Made by a program: the position numbers and the translations under genes. Positions 35,125 to 43,574 of a stretch of DNA of 64,000 nt are shown in pieces. The notes under the pieces are model-generated. The model saw nothing but the letters and a program-made list of their open reading frames with translations, was not told the DNA's origin and did not search any database. Every line of letters starts with the position of its first letter. Within the stretch, counting starts at the first letter, position 1. Origin of the DNA: Larkinella sp. C7 (GTDB taxonomy: Bacteria; Bacteroidota; Bacteroidia; Cytophagales; Spirosomataceae); NCBI RefSeq assembly GCF_006149005.1, contig NZ_VBSL01000009.1, forward strand, positions 124,001-188,000. Direction: 5' to 3'.

Positions 35125-35787
35125 TTAATCCCAGCATTCCATTAGCAGCAAATCGCCGTTCCGGTACTGAATCTTTACAAAACCGTCCTCGGCTGCTTCG
35201 TTGCTGCTGCCGGTTCGATAGCCCAGGGTCAGGGTTTCGTCGGCCAGGTTGTACTTAAGCCCTTCGGTAACGATGCCATCCACCGCACCGACCGGAATCA
35301 GCGAAATGGGCGTGCCTTTGGCGTACCATTTTTCGAAAGAACCGGTCAGGGGCGTAATTTTTGAATGATCATCGACCATAACGATCTTAATCCGGTCTTT
35401 ATAGCGAATGATATTGGTCATGTTCGTCATGGTGTGATCGGCCCGGCGACCCGTGGCCCAGACGATGTTGACGGCCGGAAAACCGCGTTCGATCAGAAAT
35501 TCGATGCCTTTGTCGAGGTCGGTTTTGTTCTGGTCGGGCGTGTGAATGATTTCGATGGGGTATTGCCGTTCGCGAATCACCTCGAAATCCGGCTGGTAAT
35601 CGAAATCGCCGAGCAGGGCGTCCACCTTAATGTCCAGGTCCAGTACGCGCCAGATGGCATTGTCCAGCACAACGACGAACGGATTCCATTCAAGCAGTTG
35701 GCCCAGCAGTTCGGGGTCGCAGCTTTCGCCGTTGGCAATCAGCAAGGCCGGTTCCTGTTTATCGCGTACAATGTGGTGTGAAGACAT
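35125..35787 (-). CDS. Thiamine pyrophosphokinase-like protein
   Basis: A 220-residue protein with the TPK pattern: LLIANGESCD, FVVVLDNAIWR, VDALLGDFDYQ, QNKTDLDKGIEFLIERG and WATGRRADHTMTNMTN. TPK transfers pyrophosphate from ATP to thiamine to form ThDP. I start at ATG 35787; the frame runs on upstream, but those residues come from the repeat at 35797-35864 and are not credible protein. The start is only 9 nt from that repeat. Gene order from the right is maf, moaC, mobA, TPK, all on the minus strand. Confidence 0.85.
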   Translation of the reverse strand: MSSHHIVRDKQEPALLIANGESCDPELLGQLLEWNPFVVVLDNAIWRVLDLDIKVDALLGDFDYQPDFEVIRERQYPIEIIHTPDQNKTDLDKGIEFLIERGFPAVNIVWATGRRADHTMTNMTNIIRYKDRIKIVMVDDHSKITPLTGSFEKWYAKGTPISLIPVGAVDGIVTEGLKYNLADETLTLGYRTGSSNEAAEDGFVKIQYRNGDLLLMECWD

Positions 35788-35796
35788 AAGTTGAAA

Positions 35797-35864
35797 GAAT
35801 GATGAACGATGGATGATGAACGATGACAGGGCTGTCTGCATGAGCCCACTCATCGCTCATCATT
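35797..35864. repeat. Long inverted repeat, element LIR-6
   Basis: The right arm (35843-35864) pairs with 35812-35833 at 18 of 22 positions; a second tandem copy of the GATGAACGATG word (from about 35800) extends the left side. The loop is about 9 nt. It fills the space between the mobA stop and the TPK-like ATG. The arm words recur at 63259-63331. Confidence 0.75.
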
Positions 35865-35891
35865 TGTTTAGTTGGTTTTTCCGGCCATTGT

Positions 35892-36590
35892 TCAAAAACC
35901 GTTATCGTTTTGCTGCGGAGGAGTTGCTGCATGGGAAGGCTGCGTTCCTCCTTTGGCCAGCCGAATGGCTTCCTGCAAAAAAAAGGCATCCTGCTGTTGG
36001 GGAGCCAATCCATCCGGGGTGTTCACATTGGTCAGTTCGTTTACGTCCTCAATCTCCAGCAACTCGATCGCGTTGTTCATCAGAATGGTTCGCGGATAGG
36101 GTGTGCCTTCGGCGATGCCCCGAAGGATGGCCGGATAGGCGGCTGGTTCCCAAATGCAGACGGAGGGTTCCGGAAAACGATGGTCGCTGTCCCAGAAAGC
36201 CGTCGCGATGGTTTCGCCCTTTCGGTTGAAGACTAGTTTTTGGATCGATTGTTCGGATAAAAACGGCAAATCGCACACCACCACCAGCCAGGCGTGGCGG
36301 GCCGACTGGTTTTGGAAAGCCGTCAAAATACCGGCTAAGGGACCCTTTACCGTCGAATCGTCCGGGATGAGCTTAAACCGGCTGTCGGCTAATTGGAGGG
36401 CCTGTTCCGCATTGACCGACAAAAAAACATCGTCGCAATACTTGGCCAGCAAATCATGGAGGTATTCGTACTGCGGTTTTCCGTGGTAGGCAATGGTGCT
36501 TTTGTCCACACCCATGCGGGTGCTGCGCCCACCGGCCAGCACCAGACCCAACAGGGGGGAGCTTGCTTCAGGCGGTTTGGTGAAAGTCAT
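35892..36590 (-). CDS. mobA: Molybdenum cofactor guanylyltransferase
   Basis: A 232-residue MobA-type nucleotidyltransferase that adds GMP to molybdopterin. The signature LAGGRSTRMGVDK at the N-terminus and the VVVCDLPFLSEQ metal-binding block are clear. The last 25 residues are low-complexity. Its first 23 bp overlap the end of moaC, so the two are translationally coupled. Other Mo-cofactor genes are not in the window. Confidence 0.92.
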   Translation of the reverse strand: MTFTKPPEASSPLLGLVLAGGRSTRMGVDKSTIAYHGKPQYEYLHDLLAKYCDDVFLSVNAEQALQLADSRFKLIPDDSTVKGPLAGILTAFQNQSARHAWLVVVCDLPFLSEQSIQKLVFNRKGETIATAFWDSDHRFPEPSVCIWEPAAYPAILRGIAEGTPYPRTILMNNAIELLEIEDVNELTNVNTPDGLAPQQQDAFFLQEAIRLAKGGTQPSHAATPPQQNDNGF

Positions 36591-37038
36591 TTTTTCCGCC
36601 GGTTTTGTCCAGCAACCGGGTTTCTTTGATCACAATATCGTGCGAAAACGCTTTGCACATGTCATAGACCGTCAGAGCCGCCACCGACGCGCCCACGAGT
36701 GCTTCCATCTCAACGCCGGTTTTGGCTTCGAGGGCTGTGGTGCATTCGATGATCACCTCGTTTCCGTCGGTCGTTATCGTCAGTTTGCAACTGTCCAGAC
36801 CAAGCGGGTGACAAAGTGGAATCAGGTCGGACGTCCGTTTGGCCGCCATGGTGCCGGCGATGATGGCGGTTTGAAAAACCGGCCCTTTTTTGGTCTGAAT
36901 ATCCTGTCCCTGCAGGTGCTGCATGATGTCGTCGTTCAGCACTACGATGCTTCGGGCGCGGGCCACGCGCCGGGTGATGGCCTTGTCGCCGACGTCGACC
37001 ATCGACGGATTGCCTTTGGGGTCGATATGGGTAAACAT
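36568..37038 (-). CDS. moaC: Cyclic pyranopterin monophosphate synthase
   Basis: A 156-residue MoaC that forms cPMP from 3',8-cyclo-GTP. Conserved blocks: MVDVGDKAITRRVA, LIPLCHPLGLDSCKL and VEMEALVGASVAALTVYDMCKA. It overlaps mobA by 23 bp. The ATG follows the left arm of a long inverted repeat by 1 nt, leaving no room for a promoter between maf and moaC other than within the repeat. Confidence 0.97.
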   Translation of the reverse strand: MFTHIDPKGNPSMVDVGDKAITRRVARARSIVVLNDDIMQHLQGQDIQTKKGPVFQTAIIAGTMAAKRTSDLIPLCHPLGLDSCKLTITTDGNEVIIECTTALEAKTGVEMEALVGASVAALTVYDMCKAFSHDIVIKETRLLDKTGGKNDFHQTA

Positions 37039-37039
37039 A

Positions 37040-37152
37040 AGGAGTCAAGAGTTAAGAGTTAAGAGTTAAGAGTTAAAAATTAAAAGTAGAATGTGCCAGC
37101 CAACCGCATGGGTGGTTAACTCTTAACTCATCACTCTTAACTCATAACTCTT
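37040..37152. repeat. Long inverted repeat, element LIR-7 (overlaps the end of maf)
   Basis: Left arm 37040-37076 and right arm 37116-37152 match at 32 of 37 positions with a 39-nt loop. Arms are tandem GAGTTAA words (AGAGTTAAGAGTTAA, GTGATGAG). The right arm forms the last nine codons of maf, and the left arm ends next to the moaC start. An 18-nt stretch (37119-37136) is identical to a segment inside argH (59899-59916). Confidence 0.85.
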
Positions 37153-37707
37153 TAAGGCTTGATAAACCCGGTGGACCGGTAATCCCATTACCGTATAAAA
37201 AGAACCTTCGATGCGCTGGATGCCGATCATGCCGATGGGTTCCTGAACCCCGTAGGCCCCGGCTTTGTCGAAGGGGCGGTATTTTTCGACGTAGGCGTGA
37301 ATTTCGTAGTCGTCCAGCGGATTGAAAACCACCGTAACCACGTCGGTAAACGAAACGGTTTCTTCGGCCGACAGCAGGCAAACGCCCGTCATGACCTGGT
37401 GGGCGCGGCCCGACAGCCGCTGAAGCATCTGCACGGCCTCGTCGGCATCGGCTGGTTTGTTTAGAATATCGGAATCGACAACGACGATGGTGTCGGCGCA
37501 CAAAACCAGTTGGTCGCCCAGATCAGCCCGAAACCGGTCGGCTTTCTGACGCGCCAGAAATGCCGGAACATCAGCAATGGGCATGTCTGGCGGAAAGCTT
37601 TCGTCGGTCGGTCGAACGTCAACGCGGAACGTACAACCCATTTCACGCATCAGTTGTTGTCGGCGGGGCGAATTGGATGCCAACACCAGGGGACGGTTCA
37701 ATTGCAT
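37123..37707 (-). CDS. maf: Maf-like nucleoside triphosphate pyrophosphatase
   Basis: A 194-residue Maf protein that hydrolyses non-canonical or pyrimidine NTPs, also linked to septum regulation. Motifs: LVLASNSPRRQQLM, the ADTIVVVDSDILNKP metal-site block and LQRLSGRAHQVMTGVCL, then RPFDKAGAYGVQEP. The natural protein would end near YQALK; the last nine residues (KSYELRVMS) are encoded by an arm of the inverted repeat at 37040-37152. It is the first gene of maf-moaC-mobA-TPK. Confidence 0.93.
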   Translation of the reverse strand: MQLNRPLVLASNSPRRQQLMREMGCTFRVDVRPTDESFPPDMPIADVPAFLARQKADRFRADLGDQLVLCADTIVVVDSDILNKPADADEAVQMLQRLSGRAHQVMTGVCLLSAEETVSFTDVVTVVFNPLDDYEIHAYVEKYRPFDKAGAYGVQEPIGMIGIQRIEGSFYTVMGLPVHRVYQALKSYELRVMS

Positions 37708-37793
37708 GGATTTCTGAAATATTATTCGTATACTTTAAACGGTTAACGGGGCAAAAGCATCTATTCCCTGCAAACATAACAACTAAACTTGTC

Positions 37794-38321
37794 TTGAAAA
37801 CACCTTTTCAGATTCGAACCGCCACCCTGGATGACGCTGTGGCGCTGACTGATCTGGCGATCCGGACGATGCGGGAAGCTTTCGGGCCGCCCCACAATCC
37901 GGCCGAACTGGTTGAAGCGTATATAGAAGAAGCTTTTTCTGTGGAACAAACCCGTCAGGAACTGTTGGACCCCAAAGCAACCTTTTTAGTAACCGTTGGT
38001 TCCGATCTGGAAGTGGTGGGCTATGCGAAATTACGAAGAAACCGCCCACCCCGTCAGCTCAAAGGCCAACAGGCCATTGAAATTCAGCGTTTATATGTAT
38101 TGGACAGTCAGATCGGGAACGGATTGGGGAGACAACTCATGGAAAACTGCCTCGATCGGGCCCGTCAGGAAGGCTATCAAGTGTTGTGGCTGGGGGTCTG
38201 GGAACGGAACAAACGGGCCATTGGCTTTTATGAGCGGATGGGTTTTCAACAATGTGGGTGGCATTATTTTCAGTTTGGCCACGAACGGCAGCGGGATTAC
38301 TGGATGAAAAAAGAGGTGTAG
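37794..38321 (+). CDS. GNAT-family N-acetyltransferase
   Basis: A 175-residue GNAT with acetyl-CoA-binding motif QIGNGLGRQLM and the C-terminal ERNKRAIGFYERMGFQQCG block. It transfers an acetyl group from acetyl-CoA to an unidentified amine. I propose the TTG at 37794 as start (LKTPFQIRTATLDD); the open frame reaches much further upstream but there it overlaps maf on the other strand and has no GNAT homology. The downstream gene starts 4 bp after the stop. Confidence 0.8.
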   Translation: MKTPFQIRTATLDDAVALTDLAIRTMREAFGPPHNPAELVEAYIEEAFSVEQTRQELLDPKATFLVTVGSDLEVVGYAKLRRNRPPRQLKGQQAIEIQRLYVLDSQIGNGLGRQLMENCLDRARQEGYQVLWLGVWERNKRAIGFYERMGFQQCGWHYFQFGHERQRDYWMKKEV

Positions 38322-38325
38322 TAGC

Positions 38326-40284
38326 GTGAAACCAGTCAGAGGTCGTCAGATCGATTCCAGTAGGTTCTGGCTCATTCGCATGGGCTGGCTGACGATCGTA
38401 TGGCTGCTGATGACCGTTTCGGTTTCGGTGGCGCAGGAAATTAAAATTCCCGTTCCCGACACCAAAGGCGATTCGCTCACCCGGGCAGATTCGATTACGA
38501 AAGGCATTCGGGATGCCAAACAGGTGGTACGCGACAGTTTGTTTTACACGAAACTGAAGAACCGGATGTTCAAACGCAAGATTACGCGTGAACTCCATAA
38601 ACTGCTTTTTCACGACATGTACAACAGCCGGATCAAAACCGGGGATGTCAATGAGATAGAAGTCAATCCTTTTATAAAATACCAGGGCCGGGTGATCAAT
38701 AAAATTTTCATCCGACGGCTGGGCGTTTTTGGCTCCAGCGTATACGATACGCTCCGCCAACCCCGAAGCTGGCTCGAACGAACGGCAAACCAGCTTCATG
38801 CCGACACCCGCGAGGGGGTGATCCGACGCTCGTTTCTGCTGTTCGAAGAGGGCGACCGCATCAGTCCGGACACGCTGCGCGACAACGAGCGACTGCTCCG
38901 AAACTCCAATGTGTTTCATGATGCGCGGATCATCGTGGTGCCGCACGAAGGAAGCCGGGGTTTTGTCGATGTCTACGTCATCACGCAGGACGTCTGGTCG
39001 TTGCTGCCGTCGGGTAGCGTGGGCGGTTTCAACCGGTTCGATCTGCGGCTGGAACAGCGAAACTTCCGGGGACTGGCCCACACCTTTTCCAATCAGATTG
39101 CGTACAACGCCGACGATCCCTTTCAAAAACTCGAATACCGGGGGCGGTATATTGTTCCGTACATTGGCAAAACGTTTTTTACGGGGCAAGCCGATCTGGT
39201 AGAAACCCGCGATTTGAAACAATATGCGGTTCGCTTCTACCGCCCGTTCCTGACACCGGATACAAAATGGGCGGGTTCCGCCGAACTGAGTTACAACCGG
39301 TTTCCCCGGTATATCGTCTTTTCGGAAGACAGTGCTCAACTCACCAAACTCGGTTATTATTATAATGACGTTTGGGCTGGTTATGCCTTCAAACCGTTCT
39401 TTAGTTTTTTGGGGGAAGGGGACGACCGGACGCGGCTGGTGGTGGCCGCCCGCTTTACGCGACTGGCTTTTACCAACCGGCCGGAAGTGCGGAAGGACAC
39501 CAATCAGTTGTTTCAGAATACGAATGCCACGCTGTTCAGCATCGGTTTGTCGCGTCGGCGCTATGTGCGGGACGTGTTGATCTACGGTTTTGGCCGGACA
39601 GAGGACGTTCCGTTCGGGAGTCTGGCGTCCATTGTGGCGGGCTACGACAATGCCGAACTGGGTCAGCGCAAGTACCTGGGTTTCAAATACTCCAAAGCGC
39701 ATTATCTCGAATCGTTCGGTTATTTGTACGGAGCATTGAGTATCGGCAGTTTTTTGCGCAGTAAGACCACCGTCGAGCAGGGTGTTTTTTCGCTGGAGTC
39801 GAGTTACTTCACCCCCCTTCGAACGACCAACTGGGGCAACTGGCGGCATTTCATCAACTTCCGCTATACGATGGGCTCCCAGCGGTTCGACAACGAATTT
39901 CTGACGCTGAGTGGCCGCGACCGACTCGGGATCAATAACAACGAACTGCGCGGTACGAAATTACTATTGACCAATCTCGAAAACATTTTATTCTCCCGCC
40001 TGAACATCGTCGGTTTTCGGGTGGCCATTGTCACCTTTGCCAACCTCGGACTGGTCACCTACCAGACCCGAAAATTGTTCCAGGGCCCTCTTTATCAGGG
40101 CTATGGCGTGGCGTTCCGGTTGCGGAACGAAAACCTGACCTTCAACAGTTTCCAGATCCGGATTGCTTGGTATCCCAATATTCCCAACAACCCGGCACCT
40201 TTCCGCCCGGCCTTCGAAGGAATACCAACGGCCCGTTTCCGCGACTTCGACACCTCGGCACCAGAAATTATTCCATACCGCTGA
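38326..40284 (+). CDS. POTRA/beta-barrel outer membrane protein, BamA/TamA-like
   Basis: A 652-residue outer membrane protein with signal sequence (about 19-36, ending SVSVAQ). Residues about 110-230 look like POTRA folds (IRRLGVFGSSVYDTL, EGDRISPDTLRDNERLLRNS); the remaining 400 residues show alternating aromatic strands of a 16-stranded barrel. Family members insert or export proteins at the outer membrane, but this one is shorter than BamA and has fewer POTRA domains, so its client is unknown. The start is GTG 38326; ATG 38380 is an alternative. It follows the GNAT gene by 4 bp. Confidence 0.8.
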   Translation: MKPVRGRQIDSSRFWLIRMGWLTIVWLLMTVSVSVAQEIKIPVPDTKGDSLTRADSITKGIRDAKQVVRDSLFYTKLKNRMFKRKITRELHKLLFHDMYNSRIKTGDVNEIEVNPFIKYQGRVINKIFIRRLGVFGSSVYDTLRQPRSWLERTANQLHADTREGVIRRSFLLFEEGDRISPDTLRDNERLLRNSNVFHDARIIVVPHEGSRGFVDVYVITQDVWSLLPSGSVGGFNRFDLRLEQRNFRGLAHTFSNQIAYNADDPFQKLEYRGRYIVPYIGKTFFTGQADLVETRDLKQYAVRFYRPFLTPDTKWAGSAELSYNRFPRYIVFSEDSAQLTKLGYYYNDVWAGYAFKPFFSFLGEGDDRTRLVVAARFTRLAFTNRPEVRKDTNQLFQNTNATLFSIGLSRRRYVRDVLIYGFGRTEDVPFGSLASIVAGYDNAELGQRKYLGFKYSKAHYLESFGYLYGALSIGSFLRSKTTVEQGVFSLESSYFTPLRTTNWGNWRHFINFRYTMGSQRFDNEFLTLSGRDRLGINNNELRGTKLLLTNLENILFSRLNIVGFRVAIVTFANLGLVTYQTRKLFQGPLYQGYGVAFRLRNENLTFNSFQIRIAWYPNIPNNPAPFRPAFEGIPTARFRDFDTSAPEIIPYR

Positions 40285-40304
40285 AACTTTTTTTGAATAT
40301 AATG

Positions 40305-40336
40305 TTGTTACATTAAATGTATAAACAGTATATTTG
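40305..40336 (+). promoter_or_regulatory. Promoter of the marR-yceI unit
   Basis: TTG (40305-40307) and TATATTTG (40329-40336) are spaced by 21 nt, a good Bacteroidota promoter. The transcript would have a leader of about 75 nt. Confidence 0.65.
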
Positions 40337-40418
40337 TAACGTTAACGGGGACTGGTAATTAAAGGTGAAATGGTTATTTTGCGATTGAACCGAAGAAGCC
40401 GTTCCTCACTTAGCAAAA

Positions 40419-40886
40419 ATGACAATGCCAATCGAGAATGACATCAAACAGACAACATCGTTCCGGTCTCCGTATCACCGGATGACGGTGAATCTGATGT
40501 ATACCAACGGGTGGGTATGCGATGAGCAGATGTATTTACTGAAACCGTATGGGTTAACCATTCAACAATACAACGTCCTCCGGATTTTGCGCGGACAATA
40601 TCCTAACCCGGTCAAAGTAGCGGATATTACCGAGCGGATGCTGGATAAAATGTCGAATGCGTCCCGCTTGGTCGATAAATTGCTTGCAAAAGAATTGGCC
40701 CAGCGCACCGAATGCCCCAACGACCGTCGGGCGGTCGACGTCGTGATCACGGAGAAAGGTCTGGATCTGTTGAAAATTATGGATCAGCACCAGAATCAGT
40801 GGGAAAAGCGGTTTCACAACCTGACCGAAGAAGAAGCCAATGAGCTAAACCGCCTGCTCGACAAACTGCGTGGATCGTCCGAATAG
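40419..40886 (+). CDS. MarR-family transcriptional regulator
   Basis: A 155-residue winged-helix regulator with the MarR pattern: LTIQQYNVLRILRGQYPNPVKVADITERM (recognition region) then VDKLLAKELAQRTECPNDRRAVDVVITEKGLDLL (wing). It probably represses its own unit, which includes yceI 67 bp downstream. ATG 40425 is a possible alternative start. The inducing ligand is unknown. Confidence 0.92.
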   Translation: MTMPIENDIKQTTSFRSPYHRMTVNLMYTNGWVCDEQMYLLKPYGLTIQQYNVLRILRGQYPNPVKVADITERMLDKMSNASRLVDKLLAKELAQRTECPNDRRAVDVVITEKGLDLLKIMDQHQNQWEKRFHNLTEEEANELNRLLDKLRGSSE

Positions 40887-40953
40887 CAATCCCTTTTTTT
40901 TCCAATAAATCAAATTACAACCAACCAATTTCCCTAAATTAAAAATTAATCTC

Positions 40954-41628
40954 ATGTACAAGCAAATTTTAGTAGGATTCGTGGCCCTGAGCGTGGCAAT
41001 CAGCAATCCCGTAGCAGCCAGCAATGGTGTTTCCGGTAATGACAAAAACGCCAAAAAGAGTGTCGCCAAAACGACGACTTACAACATCGACGTCGATAAA
41101 AGTGTATTGACCTGGAATGGTAAAAAAGTGACCGGCGAACATACCGGCCCTGTAAAAGCTGAAAAAGGCTATTTGACCCTCAGCGGTAACCAGTTGAAAG
41201 GCGGTGTGGTATCGATCGACCTCCGCACAATGACCAGCACCGACCTGAAAGACAACAAGGAATACCACGACAAGTTGATCAATCACCTGAAATCGGACGA
41301 TTTCTTCTCAGTTGCCAAACACCCGGTTGCTACGTTCAAAATCACGAAAGTGAAAGCCACTGCCGGTAATGTTGCCGACGTAACCGGTGATCTGACGATC
41401 AAAGGCATCACGAACCCCGTCACGTTTCCGGTAACGTATTCTGTTTCGGGCAACACGCTGACCGCTAGTGGTAAAGCTACCATCAACCGCGCAAAATTCG
41501 AGATTAAATACGGCTCGAAATCATTCTTCGATAACCTGGGCGACAAAGTGATCTACGATGATTTCACCGTCGATATGAACATCGTGGCAACGGCCGACAA
41601 TGCAGCCTCCGGCGTAAAAACGAAATAA
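40954..41628 (+). CDS. Secreted YceI-family protein
   Basis: A 224-residue protein with a signal peptide (about 1-24, NPVAASNG) and a YceI lipocalin-like fold: DVDKSVLTWNGKKVTGEHTG, GGVVSIDLRTM, LKSDDFFSVAKHPVATFKI and a DLTIKGITNPVTFPV block. YceI proteins bind long isoprenoid or fatty chains in the periplasm and are often induced by stress. MarR-yceI pairs are common in Bacteroidota, suggesting MarR control. Confidence 0.92.
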   Translation: MYKQILVGFVALSVAISNPVAASNGVSGNDKNAKKSVAKTTTYNIDVDKSVLTWNGKKVTGEHTGPVKAEKGYLTLSGNQLKGGVVSIDLRTMTSTDLKDNKEYHDKLINHLKSDDFFSVAKHPVATFKITKVKATAGNVADVTGDLTIKGITNPVTFPVTYSVSGNTLTASGKATINRAKFEIKYGSKSFFDNLGDKVIYDDFTVDMNIVATADNAASGVKTK

Positions 41629-41651
41629 GTTTTTAGCGTACTCCCGTAACG

Positions 41652-41688
41652 AACCGCGTTCCTGCCAGCAGGACGCGGTTTTTTTGTG
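41652..41688 (+). terminator. Rho-independent terminator after yceI
   Basis: AACCGCGTTCCTG and CAGGACGCGG pair over a 4-nt loop and are followed by a run of seven T. Confidence 0.9.
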
Positions 41689-41844
41689 TCCAGAGGTTTG
41701 GGGTCGTGGGGATGATTCAGGGATTGAATGGTGGTTTTTTGAGAGAATCTGAGAATAATAAAAAAAAATCTACGAATAGACTAGGGGATAAGCCCGGTTT
41801 TGCGGACTTAGTAGTAAACCCGATCCGTTTGTCTTCCTTTGTCG

Positions 41845-42546
41845 ATGGCCGAAAATCTACCCGAAAATCCTGTTCCCTCCAATCCCTTCCGGCAGCCGTC
41901 TGCGGAACCGGTGGTGATCGATACCGAATTTCTGATTCGGCAGACGTTCGAAAGCGACGCCCGGCGGGGCTATGAACTACTTTTTCGGCGGTATTACCGG
42001 ACGCTGTGCAGCCAGGCGGTTCGGTTTGTCCACTCGCGTACCATCGCTGAAGACCTGGTGAGCGAAGTATTTTTCAGTTTCTGGAAAAACCAGGTTCACC
42101 AGCACATTACCACGTCCTATCAGGCCTATTTGTATGCTGCCGTCCGGAAACGGGCTTACACGCATCTGCGGCTGGAATTTCGGCAGGAAGCGATGCCTGC
42201 GGAGGCCGAAGGTGATGGAATGGACGCCGATTTTGCGCTCGATCCCGAACAATTGCTCCAGTATACGGAACTCTACCAGCGCATCGAAGAAACCGTTCGG
42301 CAGCTTCCCCCGCAATGCCAGCGCGTGTTTGTGATGAGCCGGTTTGAAGGCAAAAAGCACCGCGAGATTGCCGACGAACTCCAGATTTCTCCGAAAACGA
42401 TCGAAGCGCATTTAAGCCGTGCGCTTTCGCAACTCCGCCAGTCGCTTCAATTGGGCCTCTTTTGCTGGCTAACGGCATTTGCCCTTGTTCATCCCGCCAC
42501 GCAACCGGGCTCCCCTGCATCGGCGCAAACCTCCGTCATCGTATGA
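41845..42546 (+). CDS. ECF-type RNA polymerase sigma factor
   Basis: A 233-residue ECF sigma factor with region 2 (YELLFRRYYRTLCSQAVRFV..AEDLVSEVFFSFW) and region 4 (LPPQCQRVFVMSRFEGKKHREIADELQI, SPKTIEAHLSRALSQLR). It has an N-terminal extension of about 30 residues and an unusual C-terminal tail with a hydrophobic stretch (LGLFCWLTAFALVHP). Its stop overlaps the fecR start (ATGA), so it is co-translated with its anti-sigma. Likely driver of the SusCD locus. Start is ATG 41845. Confidence 0.93.
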   Translation: MAENLPENPVPSNPFRQPSAEPVVIDTEFLIRQTFESDARRGYELLFRRYYRTLCSQAVRFVHSRTIAEDLVSEVFFSFWKNQVHQHITTSYQAYLYAAVRKRAYTHLRLEFRQEAMPAEAEGDGMDADFALDPEQLLQYTELYQRIEETVRQLPPQCQRVFVMSRFEGKKHREIADELQISPKTIEAHLSRALSQLRQSLQLGLFCWLTAFALVHPATQPGSPASAQTSVIV

Positions 42547-43544
42547 ATCCGGTTATCACGAAAGAAAAATTGTTCGAACATTTTGCGGGCCGTTCCACGG
42601 CTTTGCAGCGGACGATGATCGCCGAGTGGTTGCAGCAACCGGCCAACCAGGCGCACTACGTAGCCTGGCTCGACGAATGGGAACGCCAGCATCTCCAGTA
42701 CATTGCCGATGAAGATGCGGCCCTGCAAACCCTCACGGATCGCATCGAAATCTGGGAACAGCAACACCCGGCGGTTCCGGCAAACCCGCCCATCCGCATT
42801 CACCCGTTGCCGGTTCAGCCCCGCTGGCTCGTGGCGGCTGCGGTGGTGTTTTCGCTGCTGGCAGGACTCTATGCGGGTCGGCAACGGCTGCTCTACCAGA
42901 CCATAGCGACTGGTTTTGGTGAAACCCGACCGGTAACGCTGTCGGATGGGTCACAGGTAACGCTCAATGCCAATTCGACGCTGCGCGTACCGCGTTTCGG
43001 CTTCGGCACACAAACCCGGGCGGTTTGGCTGACGGGCGAAGCGGCTTTTTCCATCCGGCATACGCCAACGCACCAGCGGTTTGTCGTTCACACGAAGCGG
43101 GGCGTCGAGGTGGAGGTATTGGGTACTGAATTTAACGTATATGACCGACCGCAGGAAACCAAAATTGTGCTGAGTCGGGGGGCTATCCAGCTCAACTACA
43201 ACAGCCCGACCCAGCCCGTTCGTCGCCTGCGCCTGAAACCGGGCGATGCGGTCCGGGTCAATCCCGCCGGTCAGCTAACCCAGAGTTATACGGCGCAGCC
43301 GGAGGCCAGTACGGCCTGGCGCGACCACCGGTTTGTATTCAAAAGCACCCCCGTTCGGGAAATTGCCGATCTTCTCCGCGATACCTACGATCTGCGGCTG
43401 GAACTGAAAAATCCGGCATTGGCCAACCGCACCATCACGGGTTCTTTCCAGGCCCACGATGCCGACGAGTTTCTGCAGGTGGTGGCTGAATTGCTGGAAA
43501 TCAATTACAAACAGAAAGAAAATACCGTCACTTTTTTCGAATAG
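42543..43544 (+). CDS. FecR-family anti-sigma factor
   Basis: A 333-residue protein: cytoplasmic N-terminal domain that would hold the sigma factor (WLQQPANQAHYVAWLDEWE), one membrane helix (about 98-116, AAAVVFSLLAGLYAG), a periplasmic FecR domain (about 125-225) and a DUF4974 C-terminal domain (FVFKSTPVREIADLLRDTYDL). It relays a signal from the STN domain of the TonB receptor next to it. The ATG overlaps the sigma stop by 4 bp. Confidence 0.93.
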   Translation: MNPVITKEKLFEHFAGRSTALQRTMIAEWLQQPANQAHYVAWLDEWERQHLQYIADEDAALQTLTDRIEIWEQQHPAVPANPPIRIHPLPVQPRWLVAAAVVFSLLAGLYAGRQRLLYQTIATGFGETRPVTLSDGSQVTLNANSTLRVPRFGFGTQTRAVWLTGEAAFSIRHTPTHQRFVVHTKRGVEVEVLGTEFNVYDRPQETKIVLSRGAIQLNYNSPTQPVRRLRLKPGDAVRVNPAGQLTQSYTAQPEASTAWRDHRFVFKSTPVREIADLLRDTYDLRLELKNPALANRTITGSFQAHDADEFLQVVAELLEINYKQKENTVTFFE

Positions 43545-43574
43545 TCTTTCTACCCTTACCAACCTTCCCGTTCT

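Noticed and set aside
35788-35853. 22-residue N-terminal extension of the thiamine pyrophosphokinase-like protein
   Set aside because: It is a translation of the GATGAACGATG repeat and has no family match.
38137-39849. 570-codon open frame on the minus strand
   Set aside because: It lies antisense to the beta-barrel gene, has no recognisable domain and its composition follows from the codon bias of the sense gene.
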